A stretch of 5,454 bases of DNA, from assembly GCA_020718965.1 (NCBI GenBank), contig DYRE01000159.1:1-5454 (forward strand), in the 5' to 3' direction. Each line of letters starts with the position of its first letter. The first letter of the stretch is position 1. Shown in pieces: positions 1-5,454 of this stretch. The notes under the pieces are model-generated. The model saw nothing but the letters and a program-made list of their open reading frames with translations, was not told where the DNA came from and ran no database searches. This DNA is from Desulfomonile tiedjei. Lineage in GTDB: Bacteria; Desulfobacterota; Desulfomonilia; Desulfomonilales; Desulfomonilaceae. The position numbers and the translations under genes were made by a program.

Positions 1-1
1 C

Positions 2-1012
2 AACATTTCTAGGAACCTCATGATCCATGGCATGGAGCCTAGTACCCCAGCGGCCTTGGTCAGATGGGGGACGACACCCAGGCAGGTTTCTCTGGCGTCG
101 GATCTTAAACACATTGCGTCTGAATGCCAGAAAAAGGGATTGAAGGCGCCAGCGGTGCTAATAGTTGGTTCGGTTGTCACACTTAGAAAATCGCTGTCGT
201 GGTATGAATCCAAGCCACTTTTTGGTAAGAAGATCGTTGTGACGCGTTCTAAAGACCAATCCAGAAAAATGGCGGACAAGATCTTAAAATATGGTGGGGA
301 ACCTATTCTTTTTCCCACAATAGAGATAGTTGATCCGATTGATTTCATGCCACTCGAGAACGCATTGCTTAAGATTTCCGATTATGACTGGCTGCTTTTT
401 ACCTCTGAGAACGGAGTGGAAAGATTTTTTAAACATTTCTTTGATCTTGATAAAGATATAAGGGATCTGGCCGGTCCCAGATTTGGAGCCATAGGTCCAA
501 TAACAGCCAAGGCAATCCGCTCTAAAGGCATAAAAGTGGACATGTTGGCCAAAGAATTCGTGGCAGAGGGTATGCTGGAATTTTTTGAGAACCAGAGCCT
601 GAATGGCAAACGTTTTATGATACCTAGAGCGGAAAAAGCTAGGGATGTACTCCCTGATGGTCTTAAGAGACGAGGAGCGAAGGTTGACGTCGTAAATGTT
701 TATCGAACTGTTCGTCCTTCCGGGGATGAAGTTGAGACCATAAAAAATATGTTTGCCAACAAGTCGGTCGATGCAGTGACTTTCACTTCTTCTTCCACTG
801 TTGATCATTTTGTTGACATGATGAATGTTTCAGAACTATCGAATCTGCTCAATGATACAGTTGTAGCCTCTATTGGCCCGATTACGTCGGACACGCTCGT
901 CAAATATGGTGTAGATCCGTCTATTCAGGCCGAAGAATTTACCGTGGATGGACTGATCGAGGCCTTGGTCAATTATTATGACTCTGCTAACTCAACTGTT
1001 CCTATTCTATGA
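2..1012 (+). CDS. cobA-hemD: Uroporphyrinogen-III C-methyltransferase / uroporphyrinogen-III synthase fusion, 5' end missing
   Basis: Reading is open from base 2, so the gene begins outside the window; the ATG at 20 is internal (MIHGMEPSTPAALVRWGTTP continues an upstream NISRNL). The first ~70 visible residues are the C-terminal end of a SUMT (CobA/CysG-A type): HGMEPSTPAALVRWGTTPRQ, then the strand APAVLIVGSVV, as in family members. From about base 224 (GKKIVVTR) to the stop lies a complete HemD domain of ~262 residues, normal for the family. It shows the paired half-domain motifs FTSENGV (398-418) and FTSSSTV (782-802), the VYRT segment, and SIGPITSDT (from 869) before EEFTVDGLIEAL. Known role: HemD cyclises hydroxymethylbilane to uroporphyrinogen III in the cytosol; SUMT methylates that product at C2 and C7 with SAM to precorrin-2, leading to siroheme, cobalamin or heme d1/alternative heme. 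Fusion lets one polypeptide make and divert the intermediate. Fusions of this kind run to about 500 residues, so roughly 170 are missing upstream. Family assignment is firm; only the symbol style is a choice. Confidence 0.93.
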   Translation, partial: NISRNLMIHGMEPSTPAALVRWGTTPRQVSLASDLKHIASECQKKGLKAPAVLIVGSVVTLRKSLSWYESKPLFGKKIVVTRSKDQSRKMADKILKYGGEPILFPTIEIVDPIDFMPLENALLKISDYDWLLFTSENGVERFFKHFFDLDKDIRDLAGPRFGAIGPITAKAIRSKGIKVDMLAKEFVAEGMLEFFENQSLNGKRFMIPRAEKARDVLPDGLKRRGAKVDVVNVYRTVRPSGDEVETIKNMFANKSVDAVTFTSSSTVDHFVDMMNVSELSNLLNDTVVASIGPITSDTLVKYGVDPSIQAEEFTVDGLIEALVNYYDSANSTVPIL

Positions 1013-1056
1013 CAAACGTCTCATCTAACTAATCTTCATAGGTTTTTTGAAACCCT

Positions 1057-1081
1057 CTGTCATGTTCGGTTGTCGTGACAG
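1057..1081 (+). repeat. Hairpin 45 bases after cobA-hemD
   Basis: CTGTCA (1057-1062) pairs exactly with TGACAG (1076-1081), and two further pairs (T-G wobble, G-C) extend it inward to an 8-bp stem with a 9-base loop. It is the first stable-looking hairpin after the cobA-hemD stop and could protect the mRNA 3' end or act in Rho-dependent termination. The bases after it are not T-rich, so it is not a standard intrinsic terminator. Confidence 0.4.
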
Positions 1082-1100
1082 TCCAGGAGATTTCCCCAGA

Positions 1101-1129
1101 TTGACACCCCTGGCGCCCTGTGATAGACC
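1101..1129 (+). promoter_or_regulatory. Candidate sigma-70 promoter upstream of secA
   Basis: TTGACA at 1101-1106 is a perfect -35 hexamer. The -10 side is weak: with 17-base spacing it reads TAGACC (1124-1129; three of six match), and the overlapping TGATAG is no better. If used, transcription would start near 1136 and give a ~200-base secA leader containing the 1146-1162 palindrome and the 1285-1311 hairpin. A second possible -10 (TATGAT, 1266-1271) lies closer to secA but lacks a recognisable -35. Confidence 0.35.
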
Positions 1130-1145
1130 AGACTTTGTCAGACTG

Positions 1146-1162
1146 CCCGTTTGGCAAACGGG
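1146..1162. repeat. Perfect 17-base palindrome in the secA upstream region
   Basis: CCCGTTTG and CAAACGGG flank a single central G, giving 8-bp perfect arms. As RNA the tip would open, leaving about a 7-bp GC-capped stem with loop GGC. It is followed by AAAAGTTT rather than a T-run on the + strand, and the other strand has no T-run after it either, so it is a poor terminator in both directions. The near-symmetric DNA form and its place just after the TTGACA box fit a regulator binding site; the regulator is unknown. Confidence 0.5.
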
Positions 1163-1284
1163 AAAAGTTTGGATTTACCCACGGCAGTAAGTCATTAGTT
1201 TACAAATTCGGAGAATGATCCTCAAATTCTGAAACTGTTCGCCGTTATTGGTAGACTACACTAATTATGATTTTTCTATCAGCC

Positions 1285-1311
1285 AATCGTACTTTTTGGG
1301 TACTGACGATT
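1285..1311 (+). promoter_or_regulatory. Leader hairpin close to the secA ribosome site
   Basis: AATCGT (1285-1290) pairs with ACGATT (1306-1311); two inner pairs (AC with GT, loop TTTTTGG) can add to it past a 4-base bulge. An alternative fold pairs GTAC (1289-1292) with GTAC (1300-1303). The stem ends 11 bases before the TAGGA Shine-Dalgarno-like segment (1323-1327). It leaves that site free, so any effect on translation would be by stacking or protein binding. It may be chance; a 6-bp AT-rich stem is weak. Confidence 0.25.
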
Positions 1312-1334
1312 AATCTCTGGGGTAGGATTGAAAA

Positions 1335-3974
1335 ATGTTTTCTTCATTAGGTCGAAAACTCTTTGGCAGTAAGAATGACAGGGAATTAAAACGTATTGAT
1401 CCGATAGTCGCGGAAATTAACGAACATGAAGCCGAGATGAAAAATCTCCGGAATGAAGATTTCCCGGTGATGACGTTGAAGTTGAAGGAGAGACTCAATT
1501 CCGGCCAGGAATCGCTCGACGACCTCGTCCCTGAAGCGTTTGCTCTGGTTCGGGAAGCGTCGGTAAGAGCTCTCGGGATGAGGCATTTTGACGTTCAATT
1601 GATAGGCGGTCTGGTGCTGCACCAAGGTAAGATAGCTGAAATGAAAACTGGTGAAGGCAAGACTTTAGCCGCCACACTTGCGGTATATCTTAATTCCCTC
1701 ACTGGGAAAGGCGTACATGTTGTCACCGTCAACGATTATCTTGCAAGACGAGACTCTGAATGGATGGGCGAAATATACAAGTTTCTCGGATTGTCGGTTG
1801 GAGTCATCGTTCATGACCTTGACGATGAAGAGAGACGAAACGCCTATGGATGTGATGTCACCTATGGAACCAATAACGAATTTGGTTTTGACTATCTTAG
1901 GGATAACATGAAATTCGCATTGGAAGATTATGTGCAACGTGAACTTCATTACGCAATAGTCGATGAAGTTGATAGCATCCTGATAGATGAGGCCAGGACC
2001 CCTCTGATAATATCTGGGCCCACTCACGAGAACACAGATCGCTACTACAAGATTAATCGGGTCATACCAGGATTGCAGAAGGACACACATTATACCCTTG
2101 ACGAAAAAGCCAGGAGTGTGGTCCTGACGGAAGAAGGCATGGCCCGTGTAGAAAGGTCTTTGGGAGTCAACAATCTTTATGATCCGGCCCAGATGGAGAC
2201 GCTCCATCACGTAAACCAGGCGTTGAAAGCCCATACATTGTTCAAGAATGATGTAGATTACATCGTCAAGGATGGTCAGGTCATAATTGTAGATGAATTT
2301 ACAGGTAGACTTATGCCTGGTCGACGATACTCCGATGGGTTGCACCAAGCTCTGGAAGCCAAAGAACAGGTAAAGATAGAGAATGAGAATCAAACCCTCG
2401 CCACAATAACCTTCCAAAATTACTTTCGTATGTACGACAAATTGGCAGGAATGACCGGCACGGCTGATACGGAAGCGGCCGAATTTCACAAGATTTATAA
2501 CCTGGAAGTCGTAATAATACCAACAAATCTGCCTATGATAAGGAACGATTACTCGGATCTTATATACAAAACCGAAAATGAAAAATTCGAGGCTGTGATT
2601 TCCGAGATCCGTAATCTCTATGAAACAGGTCAGCCAGTTCTGGTTGGAACCATTTCAATAGAAAAATCTGAGTTTCTTTCAAAGAGACTAAAAAAATACG
2701 GCATAGCTCACAATATACTGAACGCCAAAAATCATGCGCTAGAAGCTGAAATTGTAGCACAGGCCGGGCGCTTCAAGGCAGTTACAATATCCACAAACAT
2801 GGCAGGTCGGGGCACTGATATAATTCTGGGAGGTAACCCGGTTTTTATGGCCCGGTCGAGGTCCAGAAAAGGTGAGAGTTCCGAAGATTTTGAAAAGTTC
2901 CTTGCGGAATCCAAATCCAAGTGTGAACAGGAAAAGGCTTTGGTTTTGGAGTCTGGGGGGTTGCACATCCTTGGAACTGAAAGACATGAGTCCCGTCGTA
3001 TTGATAATCAGTTGAGGGGGCGATCAGGGCGACAGGGCGATCCAGGTTCCAGTCGTTTTTATTTAAGTCTCGAAGATGATCTGATGCGTATCTTTGGTGG
3101 CGAGCGAGTAAAGATGATTATGGAACGAGTTGGTATGCAGGACGGGGAGCCTATAGAGCACAAGTACACTAGCAAGGCTATCGAAAACGCCCAGAAAAAG
3201 GTTGAGGCGCATAACTTTGAAATCAGAAAACATCTGATAGATTTTGACGATGTTATGAACAAGCAGAGGGAAGTCGTTTATTCCCAGCGGAAGTTCATCC
3301 TTGCGGGGGCCGATCTAAAACCAACGGTTTTTGAAATGGTAGAAGACGTAGTTGATGAAACAGTACGGCGCTTCACAAACGAAAAAACTCATTTCGAGGA
3401 CTGGGATATAACCGCACTGTCCGAATCATTATATGGTCAATTTGGTGTCAGGTTTGATTTTGCAACTCTTCCGGAAACTGACCAAACGGAAGATGGACTG
3501 ATTGACCATGTGATCGAAAGGGTAAAAGAACAATACGAAAAAAAGGAAACCGAGATATCCAGTCCAATAATGCGAGAACTTGAAAAATTCATAATGCTGC
3601 AAGCCGTAGATTCTCAGTGGAAGGACCACCTGCTCAGCATGGACCACTTGAAGGAAGGCATAGGGCTCAGAGGCTATGGGCAAAGAGATCCTCTCAAAGA
3701 ATACCAGAAAGAAGGGTATGACCTGTTTCTGGATATGAGTTTCAGAATCAAGGAAGAGACTGTAAGAAACCTTTTGCTCGTGAAACTGGCTATGCCGAAT
3801 GAACTCGAGGAAATGAATGAGTCCAGGGAAAAAGAATTGCAGAACGTCCATGCCAATCTTACCGGTTCGGATGCAGGAGCAGGTCCGAAGCAGAGGACGA
3901 CCCAAAAGATAGGAAGAAACGCTCCTTGCCCCTGTGGTTCCGGCAAGAAATATAAAAAATGTTGCGGAAAATGA
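1335..3974 (+). CDS. secA: Preprotein translocase ATPase subunit SecA
   Basis: SecA is the ATP-driven motor that pushes unfolded preproteins through the SecYEG channel at the inner membrane. The 879-residue product is full length (E. coli 901, B. subtilis 841). Visible in order: N-terminal KLFGSKNDRELKRI; Q-motif region MRHFDVQLIGG (82-92); Walker A MKTGEGKT (103-110); VNDYLARRD (132-140); TYGTNNEFGFDYLRDNM (176-192); Walker B DEVDSILIDEAR (210-221); the preprotein cross-linking domain (about 225-370); AGMTGTADTEAAEF (371-384); NBD2 motifs AGRGTDI (490-496) and QLRGRSGRQGDPGSSRFYLS (559-578); helical scaffold and wing domains; the two-helix-finger region around 755-800; and a C-terminal zinc tail with Cys865, Cys867, Cys876 and Cys877, which in other species binds SecB and phospholipid. 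The ATG at 1335 follows TAGGA (1323-1327) at 7 bases and gives the usual N-terminus. All key residues are intact. A shared transcript with the gene 128 bases downstream is possible, as no terminator is seen between them. Confidence 0.98.
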   Translation: MFSSLGRKLFGSKNDRELKRIDPIVAEINEHEAEMKNLRNEDFPVMTLKLKERLNSGQESLDDLVPEAFALVREASVRALGMRHFDVQLIGGLVLHQGKIAEMKTGEGKTLAATLAVYLNSLTGKGVHVVTVNDYLARRDSEWMGEIYKFLGLSVGVIVHDLDDEERRNAYGCDVTYGTNNEFGFDYLRDNMKFALEDYVQRELHYAIVDEVDSILIDEARTPLIISGPTHENTDRYYKINRVIPGLQKDTHYTLDEKARSVVLTEEGMARVERSLGVNNLYDPAQMETLHHVNQALKAHTLFKNDVDYIVKDGQVIIVDEFTGRLMPGRRYSDGLHQALEAKEQVKIENENQTLATITFQNYFRMYDKLAGMTGTADTEAAEFHKIYNLEVVIIPTNLPMIRNDYSDLIYKTENEKFEAVISEIRNLYETGQPVLVGTISIEKSEFLSKRLKKYGIAHNILNAKNHALEAEIVAQAGRFKAVTISTNMAGRGTDIILGGNPVFMARSRSRKGESSEDFEKFLAESKSKCEQEKALVLESGGLHILGTERHESRRIDNQLRGRSGRQGDPGSSRFYLSLEDDLMRIFGGERVKMIMERVGMQDGEPIEHKYTSKAIENAQKKVEAHNFEIRKHLIDFDDVMNKQREVVYSQRKFILAGADLKPTVFEMVEDVVDETVRRFTNEKTHFEDWDITALSESLYGQFGVRFDFATLPETDQTEDGLIDHVIERVKEQYEKKETEISSPIMRELEKFIMLQAVDSQWKDHLLSMDHLKEGIGLRGYGQRDPLKEYQKEGYDLFLDMSFRIKEETVRNLLLVKLAMPNELEEMNESREKELQNVHANLTGSDAGAGPKQRTTQKIGRNAPCPCGSGKKYKKCCGK

Positions 3975-4102
3975 CTTTGAGAAGAGGAGATTAGAGATTT
4001 CATCGGGCATATTTCTTGCTAGGATGCTCAATGGATTGACCAAAGGATGATTAGGGTTGGTAAGACATTACTTGCCATGAAGAAAAAAACTGGAGAAACG
4101 TA

Positions 4103-4969
4103 ATGATCTCTTTTCAGCGGGACCATTTTGTTAACACTGAAGATCTTGTCTTTCCTTTCAGTGACGATATAAGCGGAACCATAAGAGGATATCGTATATT
4201 CACGGCCTGTAGGACGGTCAACGGTAAGATTTTCAGGTTGGAAGATCATTTGGACCGTCTTTACAAGTCAGCTTCGTCAATTTACATGACGCCTCCACGG
4301 ACTCGCCCAGATCTCAAGAAGATTCTATCTGACGTGCTGGAACAAAATTTACGCGTTAGACCGGAAAACCTACTGATAGATATTATATTTAGCGGGGGAC
4401 TCGAGGAAGAAACCATGAAGCGGTCGGGAAAGCGGGCCCACCTTTACGTCGTCGTCCAACGGATGATCCAGCCACCTTTGGAATACTACGAAAAAGGGGT
4501 TACTCTGGCCACTTTTGCCCATCAAAGGATGCTGCCCGATGTCAAGCTGTTGAACTATATCGGCGCTGTGATTGCTCATCAAACCGTTGTCCCCCAATAT
4601 CATGCCTACGACACCCTGTTTTTGTGCCCTTTAGACAACAAGACCATACTGGAGGGCTCAACATTTACAATCTTTTTTGTTACCAAGGGAGGCCAGATTA
4701 TTACCCCTCCTTTAGACGGTCGTATTCTTGACAGTGTAACTCGTAGAGCCATTTTCGAAGTCCTGGGCCCAATTGCAGGGATGAAACCAATTGAGCGAAC
4801 GATTTCTATTGAACAGCTAGACGATTGCGCAGAAGCGTTTCTGGCGTCTACAACTCGTAACATTATACCTGTAGTAAAACTTAATGATGTATCTATAGGG
4901 TCGGGAAAGCCGGGACCTATAACATTGAAGGCAAGTATGCTTCTTGAGGATTACGTGAAATCCTATTGA
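4103..4969 (+). CDS. Class IV (fold-type IV) PLP aminotransferase, D-amino-acid aminotransferase / aminodeoxychorismate lyase-like
   Basis: A 288-residue cytosolic PLP enzyme, normal length for the family. Lys148 in LPDVKLLNYIGAVIAHQ is the expected Schiff-base lysine and the context resembles D-alanine aminotransferases (KSLNLLGAVLAKQ type). NGKIFRLEDHLDRLYKSA (40-57) is the conserved N-terminal arm; ILEGSTFTIFFV (182-193) holds the PLP-contacting Glu184; GRILDSVTRR (206-215) and LASTTRNIIPV (247-257) supply the phosphate-binding loops. Arg111-x-His113 matches the RxH carboxylate trap of D-amino-acid aminotransferase by position. By contrast, IFTACR (32-37) is more like the FTTAR of aminodeoxychorismate lyase than the usual FE, and the usual SN of EGSxSN is Phe188-Thr189. 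The substrate is therefore open: D-amino acids, branched-chain amino acids or aminodeoxychorismate. The start is secure: no in-frame ATG lies between the upstream stop at 4061 and 4103, and GGAG (4092-4095) sits 7 bases before it. Neighbours give no pathway clue. Confidence 0.88.
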   Translation: MISFQRDHFVNTEDLVFPFSDDISGTIRGYRIFTACRTVNGKIFRLEDHLDRLYKSASSIYMTPPRTRPDLKKILSDVLEQNLRVRPENLLIDIIFSGGLEEETMKRSGKRAHLYVVVQRMIQPPLEYYEKGVTLATFAHQRMLPDVKLLNYIGAVIAHQTVVPQYHAYDTLFLCPLDNKTILEGSTFTIFFVTKGGQIITPPLDGRILDSVTRRAIFEVLGPIAGMKPIERTISIEQLDDCAEAFLASTTRNIIPVVKLNDVSIGSGKPGPITLKASMLLEDYVKSY

Positions 4970-5046
4970 GATTCATTCATTTAACTGCTATAGTTCTCGA
5001 TAATGAACAAACTTCCAAGTCGTTAATAATTACAGGCTTCATAATA

Positions 5047-5059
5047 TGACATAATGTCA
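5047..5059. promoter_or_regulatory. Operator-like perfect palindrome TGACATAATGTCA
   Basis: TGACAT and ATGTCA flank a central A, a perfect 13-base inverted repeat. It overlaps a ten-base tandem, CATAATATGA followed by CATAATGTCA (5040-5059, 8 of 10 identical), and an inverted TTATG lies at 5065-5069. Its centre is about 58 bases upstream of the -35 box at 5108, a distance that suits an activator or a distal repressor site. It is not the CRP or FNR consensus; the binding protein is unknown. Confidence 0.5.
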
Positions 5060-5107
5060 ATCTGTTATGTAGCTATTCTCACTGTTCAGTCGTGTGCAGA
5101 ATTTCGC

Positions 5108-5137
5108 TTGACAGAAGTCGATGCGTGGCAATATGCT
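5108..5137 (+). promoter_or_regulatory. Candidate sigma-70 promoter for the dehydrogenase gene
   Basis: TTGACA (5108-5113) is a perfect -35 box and TATGCT (5132-5137; four of six match, including the key TA and final T) is placed 18 bases later. A start near 5144 would give a leader of about 90 bases before the GTG at 5234. This is the best promoter match in the window. No sigma-54 type -24/-12 pair was found in the same stretch. Confidence 0.5.
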
Positions 5138-5172
5138 GAGATTCGATTGTAACCGATAAATTTGAAGAACAA

Positions 5173-5209
5173 TGGTGATCCTTTTTCGTTTGGGATAACC
5201 AATATTTTT
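5173..5209 (+). promoter_or_regulatory. Leader hairpin followed by T-run (possible attenuator)
   Basis: GGTGATCC (5174-5181) pairs with GGATAACC (5193-5200) except for one G-A mismatch, and T5173-A5201 adds a pair; the loop is 11 bases. TTTTT follows at 5205-5209. The arrangement resembles a weak intrinsic terminator inside the leader, 12 bases before the Shine-Dalgarno. The stem is AT-containing and has a mismatch, and I found no clear antiterminator or leader peptide, so chance is quite possible. Confidence 0.25.
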
Positions 5210-5220
5210 AACTTGGAATC

Positions 5221-5226
5221 AGGAGG
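5221..5226 (+). promoter_or_regulatory. Strong Shine-Dalgarno selecting a GTG start
   Basis: AGGAGG, a full match to the anti-Shine-Dalgarno core, sits 7 bases before the GTG at 5234. The nearer GTG at 5226 is in another frame and stops after three codons. This fixes GTG 5234 as the start of the dehydrogenase. Confidence 0.85.
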
Positions 5227-5233
5227 TGTTTGC

Positions 5234-5454
5234 GTGAGCGTACCGGATAAAATTCAGACTTGGCAAATGGTTAAAGGGCCGATTTACGACGCCGAGGCTC
5301 GTAAAGTCACTGCTTCGGGAGAATTGAAAAAAACTGAAATACCAGTTCCGGAACTGGCCGCAGGCGAAGTTCTGGTTCAAATCGCAGGTTGTGGAGTGTG
5401 TCACACAGACATGTCATATTTCTACGATGGCGTGCCTACGGTGACGAAACCGCC
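5234..5454 (+). CDS. had: Zinc-type alcohol dehydrogenase, probable 6-hydroxycyclohex-1-ene-1-carbonyl-CoA dehydrogenase, 3' end missing
   Basis: 73 complete codons are visible from a GTG start; medium-chain dehydrogenases of this type run to about 350-370 residues, so most of the gene is outside. The fragment is the start of the GroES-like catalytic domain: IPVPELAAGEVLVQIAG (36-52), then CGVCHTD (53-59), in which Cys56 is the expected catalytic-zinc ligand. The N-terminus KIQTWQMVKGP and the segment SYFYDGVPTVTKPP after the zinc motif resemble the NAD-dependent Had of Thauera and BamQ of Geobacter and Syntrophus as I recall them. That enzyme oxidises 6-hydroxycyclohex-1-ene-1-carbonyl-CoA to the 6-oxo compound in the lower benzoyl-CoA pathway, in the cytosol. 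Membership of the zinc alcohol dehydrogenase family is firm; the substrate is inference, since the cofactor domain and downstream genes are not visible. Its own promoter, palindrome and strong ribosome site suggest a regulated new operon. A generic zinc alcohol dehydrogenase is the alternative. Confidence 0.75.
   Translation, partial: MSVPDKIQTWQMVKGPIYDAEARKVTASGELKKTEIPVPELAAGEVLVQIAGCGVCHTDMSYFYDGVPTVTKP

Larger units (their letters stand above)
1013..1334. other. 322-base intergenic region between cobA-hemD and secA
   Basis: No convincing coding frame, tRNA or known riboswitch is visible. The region contains an imperfect hairpin at 1057-1081, a perfect consensus -35 box at 1101, a direct repeat CAGACT (1129-1134 and 1139-1144), a 17-base perfect palindrome at 1146-1162, a direct repeat CAAATTC spaced 20 bases (1203-1209 and 1223-1229), a -10-like TATGAT at 1266-1271 without a good -35 partner, and a hairpin at 1285-1311 next to the secA ribosome site. 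None of the hairpins is followed by a T-run, so no textbook intrinsic terminator for cobA-hemD is seen. It most likely holds the secA promoter and a long 5' leader. Confidence 0.6.
4970..5233. other. 264-base regulatory gap before the dehydrogenase
   Basis: AT-rich and without a convincing reading frame. No GC-rich hairpin with T-run follows the aminotransferase stop, so its terminator is not identified. The second half contains an operator-like palindrome (5047-5059), a promoter candidate (5108-5137), a leader hairpin with T-run (5173-5209) and a strong Shine-Dalgarno (5221-5226), all oriented to serve the gene starting at 5234. This suggests the dehydrogenase begins its own transcription unit. 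Confidence 0.6.

Noticed and set aside
284..808. 174-codon open frame on the minus strand inside hemD
   Set aside because: It is antisense to a clear HemD domain and has no recognisable motif or ribosome site.
20..1012. ATG at 20 as the true start of a free-standing HemD
   Set aside because: The frame is open upstream to the window edge and the residues around the ATG are the conserved end of SUMT, so the start is outside the window.
1041..1054. GGTTT/AAACC mini-hairpin with an internal T-run after cobA-hemD, considered as a terminator
   Set aside because: The stem is only 5 bp and AT-rich, and the T-run is in the stem and loop rather than after it.
1665..2489. 274-codon open frame on the minus strand inside secA
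   Set aside because: It lies entirely opposite secA, whose motifs are all intact. The translation has no recognisable domain, so it is a shadow frame.
3429..4043. 204-codon open frame on the minus strand across the secA 3' end
   Set aside because: It is mostly antisense to conserved SecA sequence, is rich in Phe, Ser and Leu as expected of a shadow frame, and resembles no known protein.
4036..4066. TTGACC ... TAAGAC as a promoter for the aminotransferase
   Set aside because: Spacing is 19 bases and the -10 matches only three of six; too weak to list as a feature.
5127..5140. GG near 5127 as the -24 element of a sigma-54 promoter
   Set aside because: The required GC ten bases later is absent (AG is found at 5139-5140).
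5219..5404. 61-codon open frame on the minus strand opposite the dehydrogenase start
   Set aside because: The + strand here has a strong Shine-Dalgarno and a clear GroES-like domain; the minus frame has no support.

Overview
The window carries four protein-coding genes, all on the + strand. Two are complete and two are cut by the window edges. In order they are: the 3' part of a fused siroheme/heme-pathway gene (SUMT plus uroporphyrinogen-III synthase, cobA-hemD type), a complete secA, a complete fold-type IV PLP aminotransferase of the D-amino-acid aminotransferase / aminodeoxychorismate lyase kind, and the first 73 codons of a zinc-type alcohol dehydrogenase. The last one closely resembles 6-hydroxycyclohex-1-ene-1-carbonyl-CoA dehydrogenase (Had/BamQ) of the anaerobic benzoyl-CoA pathway.

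Organism: chromosomal DNA of moderate GC from a Gram-negative anaerobe is likely. Three things point this way: a SUMT-HemD fusion, a SecA of 879 residues with a C-terminal zinc tail, and a Had-like gene. Together they fit a sulfate-reducing or syntrophic aromatic degrader of the Desulfobacterota (the old Deltaproteobacteria). This is inference from memory of the families; no search was possible.

Layout: 2-1012 is cobA-hemD. 1013-1334 is a 322-base gap holding two hairpins, a perfect 17-base palindrome, candidate promoter elements and a hairpin just before the secA ribosome site. 1335-3974 is secA. 3975-4102 is a short gap with no visible terminator. 4103-4969 is the aminotransferase. 4970-5233 is a 264-base regulatory gap with a perfect 13-base operator-like palindrome, a good sigma-70 promoter candidate, a leader hairpin followed by a T-run and a strong Shine-Dalgarno. 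5234 to the end is the dehydrogenase start.

How the genes relate: the four products belong to different processes (tetrapyrrole synthesis, protein export, amino-acid metabolism, aromatic degradation) and do not form one pathway. secA and the aminotransferase could share a transcript. The dehydrogenase appears to begin a new, separately controlled unit that continues beyond the window. I see no mobile element, CRISPR array, tRNA or rRNA, and no clear sign of an undescribed system. The most interesting signals are the regulatory region before the dehydrogenase and the departures from consensus in the aminotransferase active-site motifs.
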